Shown: one piece after another, positions 51,930 through 59,410 of the stretch
Numbering within the stretch: position 1 is the stretch's first letter
How the letters are laid out: each line of letters opens with the position of its first letter
Assembly (NCBI GenBank): GCA_009911175.1
Contig: QXWX01000041.1
Location: forward strand, 1-59,410
DNA: 59,410 nucleotides
Direction of reading: 5' to 3'
DNA from: Lachnospiraceae bacterium
Lineage (GTDB): Bacteria > Bacillota_A > Clostridia > Lachnospirales > Lachnospiraceae
Notes under the pieces: generated by a model
Databases searched by the model: none
Told to the model about the DNA's origin: nothing
What the model saw: only the letters and a program-made list of their open reading frames with translations
Position numbers and translations under genes: made by a program

Positions 51930-52274
51930 ATGAATTTAGGAAACAGTTTATTTCATGCAAGAAAAAAATGCGGACTCTCCCAGGAGGATGTGGCGGAGAA
52001 GCTGGGGGTCAGCCGGCAGACCATCTCAAAATGGGAAACCGGCGAGACGCTCCCCGACATCCGCCAGTCAAAGCAGATGTCGATTTTGTATCACGTGTCA
52101 CTGGACGACCTGATCGAGTTCGACATGGACGTAAAGGAGATCCAGGATATCATCGACCGGACCAGCGAGGAGACGGAGAAAAAGATTGACTGGACGAAGG
52201 CATGGGGAAAGAAATACCCCATTCTGGTCAGATACCAGAAGGAGGTGAACACCCCCAACTACGTCGTCTATGTA
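51930..52274 (+). pseudogene. XRE regulator gene, 5' part, split by a 6.9-kb integrated element
   Basis: Residues 1-115 of an XRE protein: helix-turn-helix at 10-62 (L-S-Q-E-D-V-A-E-K-L-G-V-S-R-Q-T-I-S-K-W-E-T-G-E-T), D-L-I-E-F-D and an amphipathic helix. At codon GTA 52272-52274 the sequence leaves the gene and runs 28 foreign codons to a stop at 52358. The missing end is found at 59136-59258 in the same frame. The undivided protein would be 154 aa. The chimeric 142-aa product keeps the DNA-binding domain and could still be active. ATG 51930 follows aaagggtgg. Confidence 0.87.
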
Positions 52275-52282
52275 AATGGTGT

Positions 52283-52294
52283 CTTTGATACAAT
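52283..52294 (+). repeat. Left attachment half-site arm
   Basis: ctttgatacaat, a perfect inverted match to 59117-59128, 8 nt inside the left GTA crossover codon. It is probably a recombinase-binding half-site. Confidence 0.8.
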
Positions 52295-52370
52295 TCGATT
52301 ATCCCCCAAACCTTTTGATTTTGCTCCTAACAATTTGATTTTAATCCGTACTTTTTGATTTTTTAATTTA
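52291..52370 (+). repeat. Four iteron-like 20-bp direct repeats
   Basis: Four imperfect units in exact 20-bp steps begin at 52291, 52311, 52331 and 52351: caattcgatt, ccttttgatt, caatttgatt and ctttttgatt, each followed by a T/A-rich 10-mer. Two helical turns per unit put all sites on one face of the helix. A single related copy lies near the other element end (58928). They are likely recombinase or accessory-protein sites. Confidence 0.65.
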
Positions 52371-52407
52371 GGGGGTTCAATATTAATGGCTGTTGCAACT
52401 CAATAAT

Positions 52408-52575
52408 TTAACGTGAGTTCGATGAATATAAAAAATAGAGAGAATAGTGCTAATCAGAGAACACCAACAGAATGATTGTTGGATAAATGTTATCTCTAAA
52501 AAAGCAAATTCACATATCTGTTTTTGGGGTTGCGTACATTTTTTCTCTAAAAATTATCCGTCGAACTCACGTTAA
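52408..52575. mobile_element. 168-bp MITE-like sequence inside the integrated element
   Basis: Perfect 15-bp terminal inverted repeats ttaacgtgagttcga (52408-52422 and 52561-52575) enclose 138 bp of AT-rich non-coding DNA with an inner hairpin (ccaaca / tgttgg, 52466-52484). A 14-bp string aattcgattatccc occurs on both sides of it (about 52292 and 52616), which may reflect local duplication. No transposase is present. The 15-bp end sequence should identify its parent family. Confidence 0.65.
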
Positions 52576-52848
52576 TTTATATACAGGAAAAGCGATACGG
52601 AAACCGAAAATAAAATTCGATTATCCCTTTTAGTATCTAATTTATGTTTAGTATAAATTTTAATATTATATACACTTTTAAACAGTACTTGAAATTGTAA
52701 ATGTATCAAGATAAAATAACATTTAGAGAAGCCGAACAGCGATAATAGTATAACTACGGCATAATATAGAAAATCAACATGAGAAAGTGCTTGGACGACA
52801 TAAAATCATCAATGGCACTGCTATGCAAAAAGGAGGAGTTGAATCAGA
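52576..52848. other. Leader region of the CheC-like gene
   Basis: About 270 bp of AT-rich DNA without ORFs. It contains a second copy of aattcgattatccc near 52616 and several TATAAT-like boxes, none with a well-spaced -35 that I would defend. The cheC ribosome site (aaaaaggaggag) is at its end. Confidence 0.4.
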
Positions 52849-53514
52849 ATGAAATATCTTGCAAATAAAGTAAACAGTATATATTTTGATGTATTAAGAG
52901 AGGTTGGAAACATAGGTACTGGAAGTGCTACGACATCTATGTCTGTGATATTGAACACAAAATTAAGTATGCATATGCCAGATGCCCGACTGATTTCAAT
53001 TCAAGATTTAAACACTATAATTGGGTCAGAGGAAGAAGAGGTCGTGGCTATTTATTTACAAATACATAATGGTATTGATGGCAGTCTGATGTTTCTCTTA
53101 AAAAAGAATGCAGCTTATTTTCTTCTTAAGCGTCTGCTTGGCAAAAAACCTAATTATGATAAACCTTTTGATGAAATGGATTTGTCCGCCATTAAAGAAG
53201 TGGAAAATATTATTGTTAATTCTTATCTGACAGCCATTTCAACAATGACGAATTTAATTATCAGCCCTTCTCTCCCATATATTTCAGTTGATATGGCAGG
53301 GGCAATTTTAAGCATTCCTGCAATTCAAATGGCACAATATGGTGATAATGCATTAGTAATTGAAACATCCTTCGAAGATAAAGCCTTGCTGGAGGGATAT
53401 CTCATTTTCCTGCCAGAATTTGATTCAGATATTAAAATTTTACAAGCTTTAGGAATAGGGAACTTAATCACTGAAAATAAACAAAGTGAAGAACAAATTT
53501 TAAAATTTGCATAA
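52849..53514 (+). CDS. CheC-like chemotaxis phosphatase/adaptor
   Basis: A 221-aa CheC/CheX-superfamily protein. It has two copies of the E-x-x-N active-site motif: L-R-E-V-G-N-I-G-T-G (E18, N21) and A-I-K-E-V-E-N-I-I-V-N (about 114-124), each followed by S-x-x-x-S. This suggests CheY-P phosphatase activity, as in CheC and FliY. No other chemotaxis or flagellar gene is in the element, so it may tap into the host's CheY pool. AT content is higher than in the host genes on both sides. An ideal aaggagga lies before ATG. Confidence 0.88.
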   Translation: MKYLANKVNSIYFDVLREVGNIGTGSATTSMSVILNTKLSMHMPDARLISIQDLNTIIGSEEEEVVAIYLQIHNGIDGSLMFLLKKNAAYFLLKRLLGKKPNYDKPFDEMDLSAIKEVENIIVNSYLTAISTMTNLIISPSLPYISVDMAGAILSIPAIQMAQYGDNALVIETSFEDKALLEGYLIFLPEFDSDIKILQALGIGNLITENKQSEEQILKFA

Positions 53515-53520
53515 TAACAG

Positions 53521-53562
53521 AAAAGTGCAATCTGAAGACAACGATTCCAGACTGCACTTTTT
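53521..53562. terminator. Bidirectional terminator between cheC and recombinase genes
   Basis: Stem aaaagtgca / tgcactttt plus an inner ctg / cag pair. It has A/T tracts on both sides and sits between convergent genes. Confidence 0.85.
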
Positions 53563-53616
53563 ATCGTTTTATTGGCAGGCACCCCCTTATGATTTCATAA
53601 ATTGGTGATTTAAGGC

Positions 53617-55194
53617 TTACACTCTTATTTCCGTTCCATCCTTAAAAGTAAAATGAATATCTTCCTTTTCAAAAACTGTCACATATTCAATCAAGCTGTA
53701 CCATAAATCCTCATCAAATTCTGTAACCAGCTCTTTCTGCTTTTGCAGTCCATCAAGAAATAATTCTACTTTTTCTCTGTGTGCCTGTTTTTCCGTAATG
53801 GTTCGGCTTACCTCATCCAGTCGCCCCTGCACACTGTCTAACCGCTTTGCCATCCCATCATACCGTTTCTGATATTCTTTCTGGTCGAGGGCAATCCGTG
53901 CATTTTCTTTGATACACTGCTGTACCAGTCCTGCTACCACATTCAGTTCTTCCTGAAGCTGTGACCGTTCCGTTTCCAACGGCCGCAAATCAAAGAGCCT
54001 ATCCTTTATGGCGTTAAAGTTCTCAATAATCTCATCCTTTTCAGTCAGAAGGATATTGGCAGCTTTTATGAAAAGCTCCTTGATTGTTTCCTCATCAAGA
54101 TGTGGTGTGCAGCACTTCTCGCCACCGTCAAACTTATGGTTGCACTGCCAGATTGTCTTTCTGTATTTGCTGGTGGAATGCCAGACCTTGGAACCATACC
54201 AGCTTCCGCAGTCACCGCATTTTATTTTGCTTGAGAAAGTTCCGACGCAGCTCTGCCGGTTCTTCCCAGGATGCCTGACCGCCATCTGCTTCTGGACGGC
54301 GTCAAATTCCTGTGGTGAGATGATTGCCTGATGGTTGCTCTCCACATAATACTGTGGCACTTCGCCCTCGTTAACTTTTTTCTTTTTGGAAAGGAAATCC
54401 ACTGTGTAGACTTTCTGCAGGAGTGCATCACCCTTGTATTTTTCATTTGTCAGTATGCTTTTGACCGTGCTGCCCGACCAGTTTTTCTTTCCGCCTGGCG
54501 AGGGGATTCCATCCGCCATCAGTATTTTGGCAATCGCATAAGGCGAACGCCCCTGCAGGAAAAGCCCGTAAATCCTGCGTACAATCTTCGCCTGTTCCTC
54601 GTTTACTACAAGGTTGCCGTCCTCACCCCTGTCATAGCCGAGAAACCTTTTGAACGGCACCGTTACCTTGCCATCGGCAAAACGCTTTCTCTGCCCCCAT
54701 GTGCAGTTTTCCGAAATGGAACGGCTCTCTTCCTGCGCCAGTGAGGACATGATGGTTAGGAGCAGCTCTCCCTTGCCATCAAATGTCCAGATATTTTCTT
54801 TCTCAAAATAACACTCCACGCCATTTTCTTTCAGCTTGCGGATGGTGGTAAGGCTGTCAACAGTGTTCCTTGCAAAACGGGATACGCTTTTGGTGATGAT
54901 AAGGTCGATCCGTCCTGTAAGGGCATCCTCCACCATTTTGTTAAAGCCGTCGCGCTTCCTTGTATTACAGCCGGTTATGCCTTCATCAGCGTACACTGAC
55001 ACAAATTCCCAGTCATCCCTGCTGTTGATATAATTTGTGTAATAATCTACCTGTGCCTCGTAACTGCTCTGCTGTTCCTCATGGTCGGTGGAAACACGGG
55101 CGTATGCCGCCACCCTGCGTTTTTTCAGGCTGCCGAGTGAATCTGCTGTAAATCTGTTCTTTGTCGCAGGTATTGTGATCACGCTTTTTGCCAT
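53617..55194 (-). CDS. Large serine recombinase (integrase of the element)
   Basis: A 525-aa large serine recombinase. The resolvase domain covers about 25-175, with the nucleophile Ser35 in Y-A-R-V-S-T-D, then D-E-G-I-T-G-C-N-T, S-V-S-R-F-A-R-N and S-S-L-A-Q-E-E-S-R-S-I-S-E-N. A recombinase domain (about 190-300) and a zinc ribbon (K-C-G-D-C-G near 335, with a later W-Q-C-N-H and C-C) follow. A coiled coil (about 400-475) controls direction. It should catalyse attP x attB at the GTA site in the XRE gene. It overlaps the recombinase fragment upstream by 16 bp, so the two were once a tandem set. Confidence 0.93.
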   Translation of the reverse strand: MAKSVITIPATKNRFTADSLGSLKKRRVAAYARVSTDHEEQQSSYEAQVDYYTNYINSRDDWEFVSVYADEGITGCNTRKRDGFNKMVEDALTGRIDLIITKSVSRFARNTVDSLTTIRKLKENGVECYFEKENIWTFDGKGELLLTIMSSLAQEESRSISENCTWGQRKRFADGKVTVPFKRFLGYDRGEDGNLVVNEEQAKIVRRIYGLFLQGRSPYAIAKILMADGIPSPGGKKNWSGSTVKSILTNEKYKGDALLQKVYTVDFLSKKKKVNEGEVPQYYVESNHQAIISPQEFDAVQKQMAVRHPGKNRQSCVGTFSSKIKCGDCGSWYGSKVWHSTSKYRKTIWQCNHKFDGGEKCCTPHLDEETIKELFIKAANILLTEKDEIIENFNAIKDRLFDLRPLETERSQLQEELNVVAGLVQQCIKENARIALDQKEYQKRYDGMAKRLDSVQGRLDEVSRTITEKQAHREKVELFLDGLQKQKELVTEFDEDLWYSLIEYVTVFEKEDIHFTFKDGTEIRV

Positions 55195-55532
55195 AGCTTT
55201 GTTCCCCCTTCCTTGAAATGGTACTCAAGGCTGCCATCCTCAAGCACCGTTATGCATTCAATCTGTTTTTCAAATTCAGCACCGTCAAACTCCTCCATGC
55301 CCATAATATAAGCGGACACTTTACGGATATTGAAATCAGCCAGGTCTTTTCCGCAGCATTCTGTCCTGGTCTTTGACTTGTCCGCACACCGCCAGTAAAC
55401 ATATGTGCCATAGCAGGAATATCTATGGTAAAGATTACCACAGGATGCACATTTGATTTTACCAATAAACTCATCTGTAGAGGTTGTTCTGTGGATGCTG
55501 TTACGGAGCTTGGCTTGCAAGCGTCCCGTCAT
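55179..55532 (-). pseudogene. Second serine recombinase, C-terminal fragment
   Basis: About 110 residues of a recombinase C-terminus: the zinc ribbon I-K-C-A-S-C-G-N-L-Y, W-R-C-A-D-K-S and C-C-G-K-D-L, then the terminal F-E-K-Q-I-E-C-I-T-V-L-E-D-G-S-L-E-Y-H-F. The catalytic N-terminal 350 residues are missing, replaced by a transposase-like HTH sequence. The last codons overlap the intact recombinase, which suggests translational coupling survives. The fragment could still be made from ATG 55532, but without a catalytic serine. Confidence 0.8.
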
Positions 55533-55662
55533 ACCTTGAAAGCCATTTATACACTGTTTTCCTGCTCACCCTGTACCTGAGGGCTGTTTTGGTTACAGAG
55601 TGTTTCTGTGCATATTTTACAATACGTTGACGGTGGTATTTAGGATGTGATAAACTTGACAT
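55501..55662 (-). pseudogene. Transposase N-terminal HTH fragment
   Basis: A 53-aa frame M-S-S-L-S-H-P-K-Y-H-R-Q-R-I-V-K-Y-A with the helix-turn-helix T-A-L-R-Y-R-V-S-R-K-T-V-Y-K-W-L-S-R-Y-D-G. It resembles the first part of IS481/IS3-type transposases. It breaks at the junction with the recombinase fragment, so an IS probably inserted and was then largely deleted along with the recombinase front. Confidence 0.65.
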
Positions 55663-55899
55663 GCAGGGATTCTCCTTTCGTTTTGATATTTGGTTTTTGG
55701 CTAATTCTAATATATCATATAAAAGTGAATCCCTGTTTTTATTTTGTTACCTATCTATTGTATCTCAACACTTAAATGAAAGTTTGATGAAATTTTATCT
55801 TATAGCTACAAACCCTCCTGCAGCTTTGATGCAGAGGAGAGTTTACTCATAATAGATTAAATGTAAAATAGAATACTTTATGGCTATTAGAATATTCAT

Positions 55900-55954
55900 G
55901 AACAAAAACAAGGAACAAGATTTTTATACAAAATGTGTTCCTTGTTTTTTGTTC
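55900..55954 (-). terminator. Terminator of the phosphatase-YibE/F operon
   Basis: A long stem (gaacaaaaacaaggaaca / tgttccttgttttttgttc, one bulge) just past the minus-strand stop at 55961. T tracts occur on both strands, so it may act both ways. Confidence 0.82.
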
Positions 55955-55960
55955 ATTCAA

Positions 55961-57127
55961 TTAATTTTGATTTTTGGGTTTTTTTGATAATACCAACCCT
56001 CCCACAATTGCAGTAAAAGGAGCAACAGTAACAAGAGCAAAACTGCCTGCAAGAGTTTGAAGTATCTCACCAGCAATGTATTTGTAATTTAATATGTTTA
56101 TAATAGGTGTGCCTTGTGCCATAAAAACCATTAATTGTGTTATACAACTTCCTGTATATGCAAGTAAAAGTGTAGTTGTCATAGTTCCCATAGCCGCTTG
56201 GCCTATACGTATTCCACTTCCTATAAGTTCTAATTTTCCGATGTTTGGCTTTTTACGAATCACTTCACACATTCCGCTTGTAATATCTACGGATAAGTCC
56301 ATCATAGCACCTGAAGCCCCAACAAATATGCTTGCCATAAAGATTTGAGTTAAATTAAGATGTTCATACCCAGAATAAAGCAATGACTCGCTGTCAGTCA
56401 TAATTGCACCATGTAGTTTTAAAGCATATGTGAAAATAACACCAAGTACACAAGCGGTTATAACTCCAAGCATACTCCCTGAAATCGCTACAACGCTGCA
56501 TATGTTAAAGCCATATACAAATAATATTATGATTACTGTCAGCAATGTTATTATAAACAAACCACATACTATGGCATTTCCACCGTTTAGACAAAAAGGG
56601 ATCATTACTTTCCATATACACAAAACAGTAATAACAAACGAAAGCATTGCTCTAATGCCGCCTGGTCCCGCGAATACAATCAAAAAAGAAGTGAAAATGA
56701 TAACAAGTAATAACTCCCACCCAATTCGGAAATGGTCAATCATCGTAACAGATGTAATTTTAGCATCATCATAACTGACTGCAACTAATACTTCATCGCC
56801 TACAGAAAATTCCTTATCCTGCGAAAGACTTCCAAATAAAAGATTAGTTGCCTTTACAATTTGTCCTTTAAATCGGCCGCCTTCTATTTTTACAGTGCAA
56901 ATCTGTTCCCCAGACCGAATTAATCCTACGCTTCGTATTGCTGAATCATCTACTTCAGTAACAATCGCTTTCACTTTATCTGCACCTTGATAAATAACAG
57001 CATCTTCAAATCCTGTTGGAACCAGAAATAATATCAACATAAGTATAACACCAGGAATAAGGGTTCTATAGCTGACCGCCTGCGAACCCCAAATTCTACG
57101 AAACAACACTATAAATTTTTTTAGCAT
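55961..57127 (-). CDS. YibE/F family membrane protein
   Basis: A 388-aa integral membrane protein of the YibE/F family. One N-terminal membrane segment (about 20-40) is followed by an extracytoplasmic beta domain (about 48-125: V-K-A-I-V-T-E-V-D-D, G-Q-I-V-K-A-T-N) and then seven or so membrane helices to the C-terminus. It includes the family-typical A-S-I-F-V-G-A-S-G-A-M-M-D-L-S-V-D-I (about 264-281). The transport role is unproven. The gene begins 3 bp after the alkaline phosphatase stop, so they form one operon; perhaps it handles a product or metal of the phosphatase. Confidence 0.88.
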   Translation of the reverse strand: MLKKFIVLFRRIWGSQAVSYRTLIPGVILMLILFLVPTGFEDAVIYQGADKVKAIVTEVDDSAIRSVGLIRSGEQICTVKIEGGRFKGQIVKATNLLFGSLSQDKEFSVGDEVLVAVSYDDAKITSVTMIDHFRIGWELLLVIIFTSFLIVFAGPGGIRAMLSFVITVLCIWKVMIPFCLNGGNAIVCGLFIITLLTVIIILFVYGFNICSVVAISGSMLGVITACVLGVIFTYALKLHGAIMTDSESLLYSGYEHLNLTQIFMASIFVGASGAMMDLSVDITSGMCEVIRKKPNIGKLELIGSGIRIGQAAMGTMTTTLLLAYTGSCITQLMVFMAQGTPIINILNYKYIAGEILQTLAGSFALVTVAPFTAIVGGLVLSKKPKNQN

Positions 57128-57130
57128 TTA

Positions 57131-58750
57131 TTATTTTACCCCTGTCAGAGTTGCTATTTTTTTATAAATTTCGGTGTTATCAAAATATCCCTCGAAATTC
57201 TCTTGACCAACACCTTTGGCAAAAACAGCCACCGGCAGTCCTGTATGACTATAGCTTGTAAAACTAATACCAGATTTATTGTTTAAGATATGAGTAATGG
57301 TAACTGTTAATGGATCATATGAACCATAAAGCTCATATTCCTTTTGATCCAGCTCTTCTCCTTCTTTTGCAGACATGGTCTTTTTATATGCATCCTTTAA
57401 TTTCTGCAATTCGTAATCAGTTAATACCAAGCTACCAGATGTTACCCCCGTAGGATGTTTATCAGAGCTATCTTTCTCAACTGTATTTTCTGCATCCTTA
57501 CCTGCATTTTTTTCTGTTACAAGACCGAATTGTTGAGAAATATCTTTCATCACATCATCAAAGTCTGTTTTGTTTTCCTTATATTTTGAAACAAATTCGG
57601 TATCAAATTTTTGGAAACTTATTTTTTGATTAGAAAGATTCTGTAAAAAGGTGTCATAATTTGTGCCGGCATATCCTATTGTCATACCGCCTGTTTCATG
57701 ATCTCCGGTAACAAGAATAAGAGTTTCATCAGGATGTTCATTATAGAAATCTACTGCTTCATTTACTGCATTAGAAAATGCTTTTGTATCAGTCATCGTT
57801 GAAGCGGCATCATTTGCATGACAAGCCCAGTCAATTTTTCCGCCCTCCACCATCATAAAGAATCCTTTATCATTATCTTCTGAGAGGCAATCAATACCTT
57901 TTGAAACATAATTTGCAAGTGACCATTCATCATCAGTACGGTCTATCTCATAATCCATAGAATCTGAATCGGCTAAATGCTCATCGATTATTATAACCTT
58001 TCCTGTATCCGAGGTTACTTTTTCAGCCTCTTTCTGTGTTGTCACTATAGTGTATCCTGATTTTTCAGCCAGACTATACAAATCCTCTTGATTTTCTTCT
58101 TCACCTGTTGGTTTCAAAAGACCACCTCCTGCAAAGTAATCAAAATCACTTTTTATAAGTTCAAGCCCTATGTCATAATAATTTGAACGACTTTCCTGAT
58201 GACAATAGAAAGCTGCAGGAGTTGCATGATTCAGATTAACACTTGAAACAATACCAATCTTATATCCCAACTGTTTATACAATTTTTCCGTGATTGTTTC
58301 ATAACTTTCGGTAGCATTTTCATTCATATTAATAGTACCAGAATAAGTTTTATGACCTGTTGATAAAGAAGTAGCTGTAGACGCAGAATCTGGGCAAAAT
58401 GATGTGCTGTCGTAGGTCTGAGCACTACCGGCTACAGGAAATTCTAAAAATTCCAATACATCTTTAGATTTCGTTAAAATTGTGTTATCATCCTTATTAC
58501 CCATGCTTGTTTTATTTTCAAGAGCATTAAGATAATAATTTGTACTTTGAATTTGCGGATAGGACATACCATCTCCTATAAACAAAAAGACATACTTTGG
58601 CTTTTTAGAATCAGTCTTTTCATCAGCAGCAGTTTTTGCTGAAATTTCAGAAGTTGAAGTCACTGTTGGTTTTGTGTTGTTGCACCCAACCATACTTGCT
58701 GTAACAACACTCAAAGTGCAAATTACAGCAATAATTTTTTTAGTTCTCAT
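57131..58750 (-). CDS. Alkaline phosphatase, predicted lipoprotein
   Basis: A 539-aa alkaline phosphatase (PhoA superfamily). It has a lipoprotein signal peptide with lipobox S-M-V-G-C (Cys23), so it is probably anchored outside the cell. Metal and active-site motifs: F-L-F-I-G-D-G-M-S (about 54-62), nucleophile in C-P-D-S-A-S-T-A-T (about 117-125), H-K-T-Y-S-G, V-E-G-G-K-I-D-W-A-C-H-A-N-D (about 301-314) and G-D-H-E-T-G-G-M (about 348-355). An inserted charged stretch near 415-445 is variable in the family. It carries aaaggaaagg before ATG. As element cargo it could give the host access to organic phosphate. Confidence 0.93.
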   Translation of the reverse strand: MRTKKIIAVICTLSVVTASMVGCNNTKPTVTSTSEISAKTAADEKTDSKKPKYVFLFIGDGMSYPQIQSTNYYLNALENKTSMGNKDDNTILTKSKDVLEFLEFPVAGSAQTYDSTSFCPDSASTATSLSTGHKTYSGTINMNENATESYETITEKLYKQLGYKIGIVSSVNLNHATPAAFYCHQESRSNYYDIGLELIKSDFDYFAGGGLLKPTGEEENQEDLYSLAEKSGYTIVTTQKEAEKVTSDTGKVIIIDEHLADSDSMDYEIDRTDDEWSLANYVSKGIDCLSEDNDKGFFMMVEGGKIDWACHANDAASTMTDTKAFSNAVNEAVDFYNEHPDETLILVTGDHETGGMTIGYAGTNYDTFLQNLSNQKISFQKFDTEFVSKYKENKTDFDDVMKDISQQFGLVTEKNAGKDAENTVEKDSSDKHPTGVTSGSLVLTDYELQKLKDAYKKTMSAKEGEELDQKEYELYGSYDPLTVTITHILNNKSGISFTSYSHTGLPVAVFAKGVGQENFEGYFDNTEIYKKIATLTGVK

Positions 58751-59040
58751 AATTAATTCTTCCTTTCCTTTAGTCGAATTGTAATTTCAGATTACAAATA
58801 TAATTATATTTACTGTTTGTCAAATCCACTAGCAGGCTTTTGTAAAATAGGGGTAAAATTTTCTTTGACTAAATTAAGAGTACAAAATGTGTTACCAATA
58901 ATAAAGTCTTAATATATCGCTTTGCGTTACTTTTTGATTTTTTATTTGTGAGGGTTCAAAATGAACACGGGTGTCTAGTTATCTTTTAAGAGGGTTCATA
59001 CATAAACACCTTTCAATACCCCACTGCTAAATAGGCAAAA
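58751..59040. other. Right-end non-coding region of the element
   Basis: AT-rich, no ORF. It contains the alkaline phosphatase promoter region and one repeat (58928-58959, tactttttgattttttatt...) that matches 52349-52380 near the left end at about 27 of 32 positions in the same orientation. Confidence 0.5.
58928..58959 (+). repeat. Right copy of element end repeat
   Basis: Same-orientation partner of 52349-52380; the first 17 bases (tactttttgatttttta) are identical and the end agggttcaa is shared. The repeat lies about 180 bp from the right crossover and about 75 bp from the left one. Confidence 0.65.
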
Positions 59041-59085
59041 AAATAAAGGCTTCCGTACACAGCAAATGTGCGGAAGCCTTTATTT
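59041..59085. terminator. Bidirectional terminator at the right end of the element
   Basis: Perfect 15-bp stem aaataaaggcttccg / cggaagcctttattt with a 15-nt loop, about 50 bp from the crossover. It may insulate the element from host transcription. Confidence 0.82.
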
Positions 59086-59116
59086 AGGGCATTTTTATGT
59101 GATTTTATTCCTGCGT

Positions 59117-59128
59117 ATTGTATCAAAG
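59117..59128 (-). repeat. Right attachment half-site arm
   Basis: attgtatcaaag, inverted match to 52283-52294, 7 nt before the GTA crossover codon at 59136. Confidence 0.8.
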
Positions 59129-59135
59129 TGGCAAG

Positions 59136-59258
59136 GTACATTTCAGACTTGGCGCCATGGTAGACGAGCTGAAAGAGGAATACCATTACTCAGACCTGGA
59201 TGCCTTTCTCGTGTTAAAGGACATTCTGGCCAAGGTATGGCAGAGCAGGAAAAAATAA
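59136..59258 (+). pseudogene. XRE regulator gene, 3' part
   Basis: The C-terminal 40 codons of the gene begun at 51930, reading V-H-F-R-L-G-A-M-V-D-E-L-K-E-E-Y-H-Y-S-D and then A-F-L-V-L-K-D-I-L-A-K-V-W before TAA. The frame and the helix style match the C-terminal tail of short XRE regulators with a conserved L-x-D-I-L-x-K-x-W end. It has no start of its own. Confidence 0.85.
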
Positions 59259-59276
59259 CCAGACAGGAAAAAAATG

Positions 59277-59311
59277 GCAGGAACAGGAGACATCTGTTCC
59301 TGCTATTTTTT
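59277..59311 (+). terminator. Native terminator of the split XRE gene
   Basis: Stem gcaggaacag / ctgttcctgc, 7-nt loop, then an A and a run of nine T residues interrupted once. It lies 18 bp past the restored stop codon, supporting that the 3' fragment is the original gene end. Confidence 0.82.
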
Positions 59312-59333
59312 TCTACCGAAAACCGAGGATATG

Positions 59334-59342
59334 TGTTATAAT
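59334..59342 (+). promoter_or_regulatory. Extended -10 promoter near the window end
   Basis: TG-T-TATAAT (59334-59342). It probably serves a gene beyond the window. A small hairpin (agcagg-ggaaaa-cctgct) follows at about 59379-59396. Confidence 0.45.
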
Positions 59343-59410
59343 TAATAAGGAAAGCATCTGATTCATCGAACAAAAAAAGCAGGGGAAAACCTGCTTTGAA
59401 TCTGATGATT

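Larger units (their letters stand above)
52275..59138. mobile_element. 6.86-kb serine-recombinase integrative element
   Basis: The DNA between the two GTA codons carries a large serine recombinase, a recombinase fragment, CheC, YibE/F and an alkaline phosphatase. Deleting it fuses 52274 to 59139 and restores the XRE frame. The outermost element sequences are inverted: ctttgatacaat (52283-52294) and attgtatcaaag (59117-59128), each 7-8 nt from the GTA. Joined ends would give a symmetric attP with 12-bp arms around an 18-nt centre. There are no conjugation genes, so it is a small integrated element that moves by its own recombinase or is mobilised by others. Confidence 0.87.

Overview
The window looks like chromosomal DNA of a Lachnospiraceae-type gut Clostridium. 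The protein families point that way: DUF6033, DUF2164, a prolyl-tRNA-synthetase-associated deacylase, many XRE regulators, strong AGGAGG ribosome sites and moderate GC. No rRNA, tRNA or CRISPR array was seen, and nothing fixes the genus. Most of the window is accessory DNA: a defence island set among decayed mobile elements.

Layout. (1) 1-5.5 kb: a YhcG/DUF1016 nuclease gene split in frame by a 3.5-kb element carrying three overlapping tyrosine recombinases (recombinase-in-trio type), then gene scraps. (2) 5.5-7.7 kb: RhuM and HNH relics, then a HigB-HigA/ImmA toxin-antitoxin operon with two operator palindromes. (3) 7.8-11.4 kb, minus strand: nitroreductase, XRE-TPR regulator, tandem GNAT, an ART-like protein and a membrane protein. 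(4) 11.5-12.8 kb: a group II intron whose ORF has lost its core but whose RNA ends and domain V look intact. (5) 12.9-16.9 kb: a graveyard of phage/ICE genes (DUF1016, KilA-N, ParB, gp10, PBECR4, serine recombinase), several with single nonsense codons. It also holds a candidate structured ncRNA (about 15237-15438) and a 158-bp CTAG-flanked MITE.

(6) 16.9-40.8 kb is the main find: a co-directional run of 14 genes. A broken HTH gene leads into a NERD-UvrD helicase and an AddB-like Fe-S partner. Next come a SNF2 helicase, a RecQ-like helicase, a 263-aa protein, a 1050-aa ATPase and a 227-aa protein, a set whose order and sizes recall the DpdE-F-G-H restriction genes of the 7-deazaguanine DNA system. 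The run ends with DNA phosphorothioation genes dndB-C-D-E-A and an HNH endonuclease. dndB has its own near-consensus promoter overlapped by a 44-bp palindrome. I see no dndFGH. My reading is a phosphorothioate modification-restriction island with an unusual restriction half; the link between the halves is inferred from synteny, not shown.

(7) 40.8-52 kb: ordinary accessory and core-like genes (methyltransferase, flavodoxins, hydrolase, MBL hydrolase, DUF2461, ECF sigma factor, DUF6033, DUF2164, ProXp, XRE, a Nudix-HD fusion) with TetR, MFS and hydrolase relics. (8) 52.3-59.1 kb: a 6.86-kb serine-recombinase element integrated at a GTA within a second XRE gene. It carries CheC, YibE/F and a lipoprotein alkaline phosphatase. 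Joining its flanks restores the XRE reading frame.
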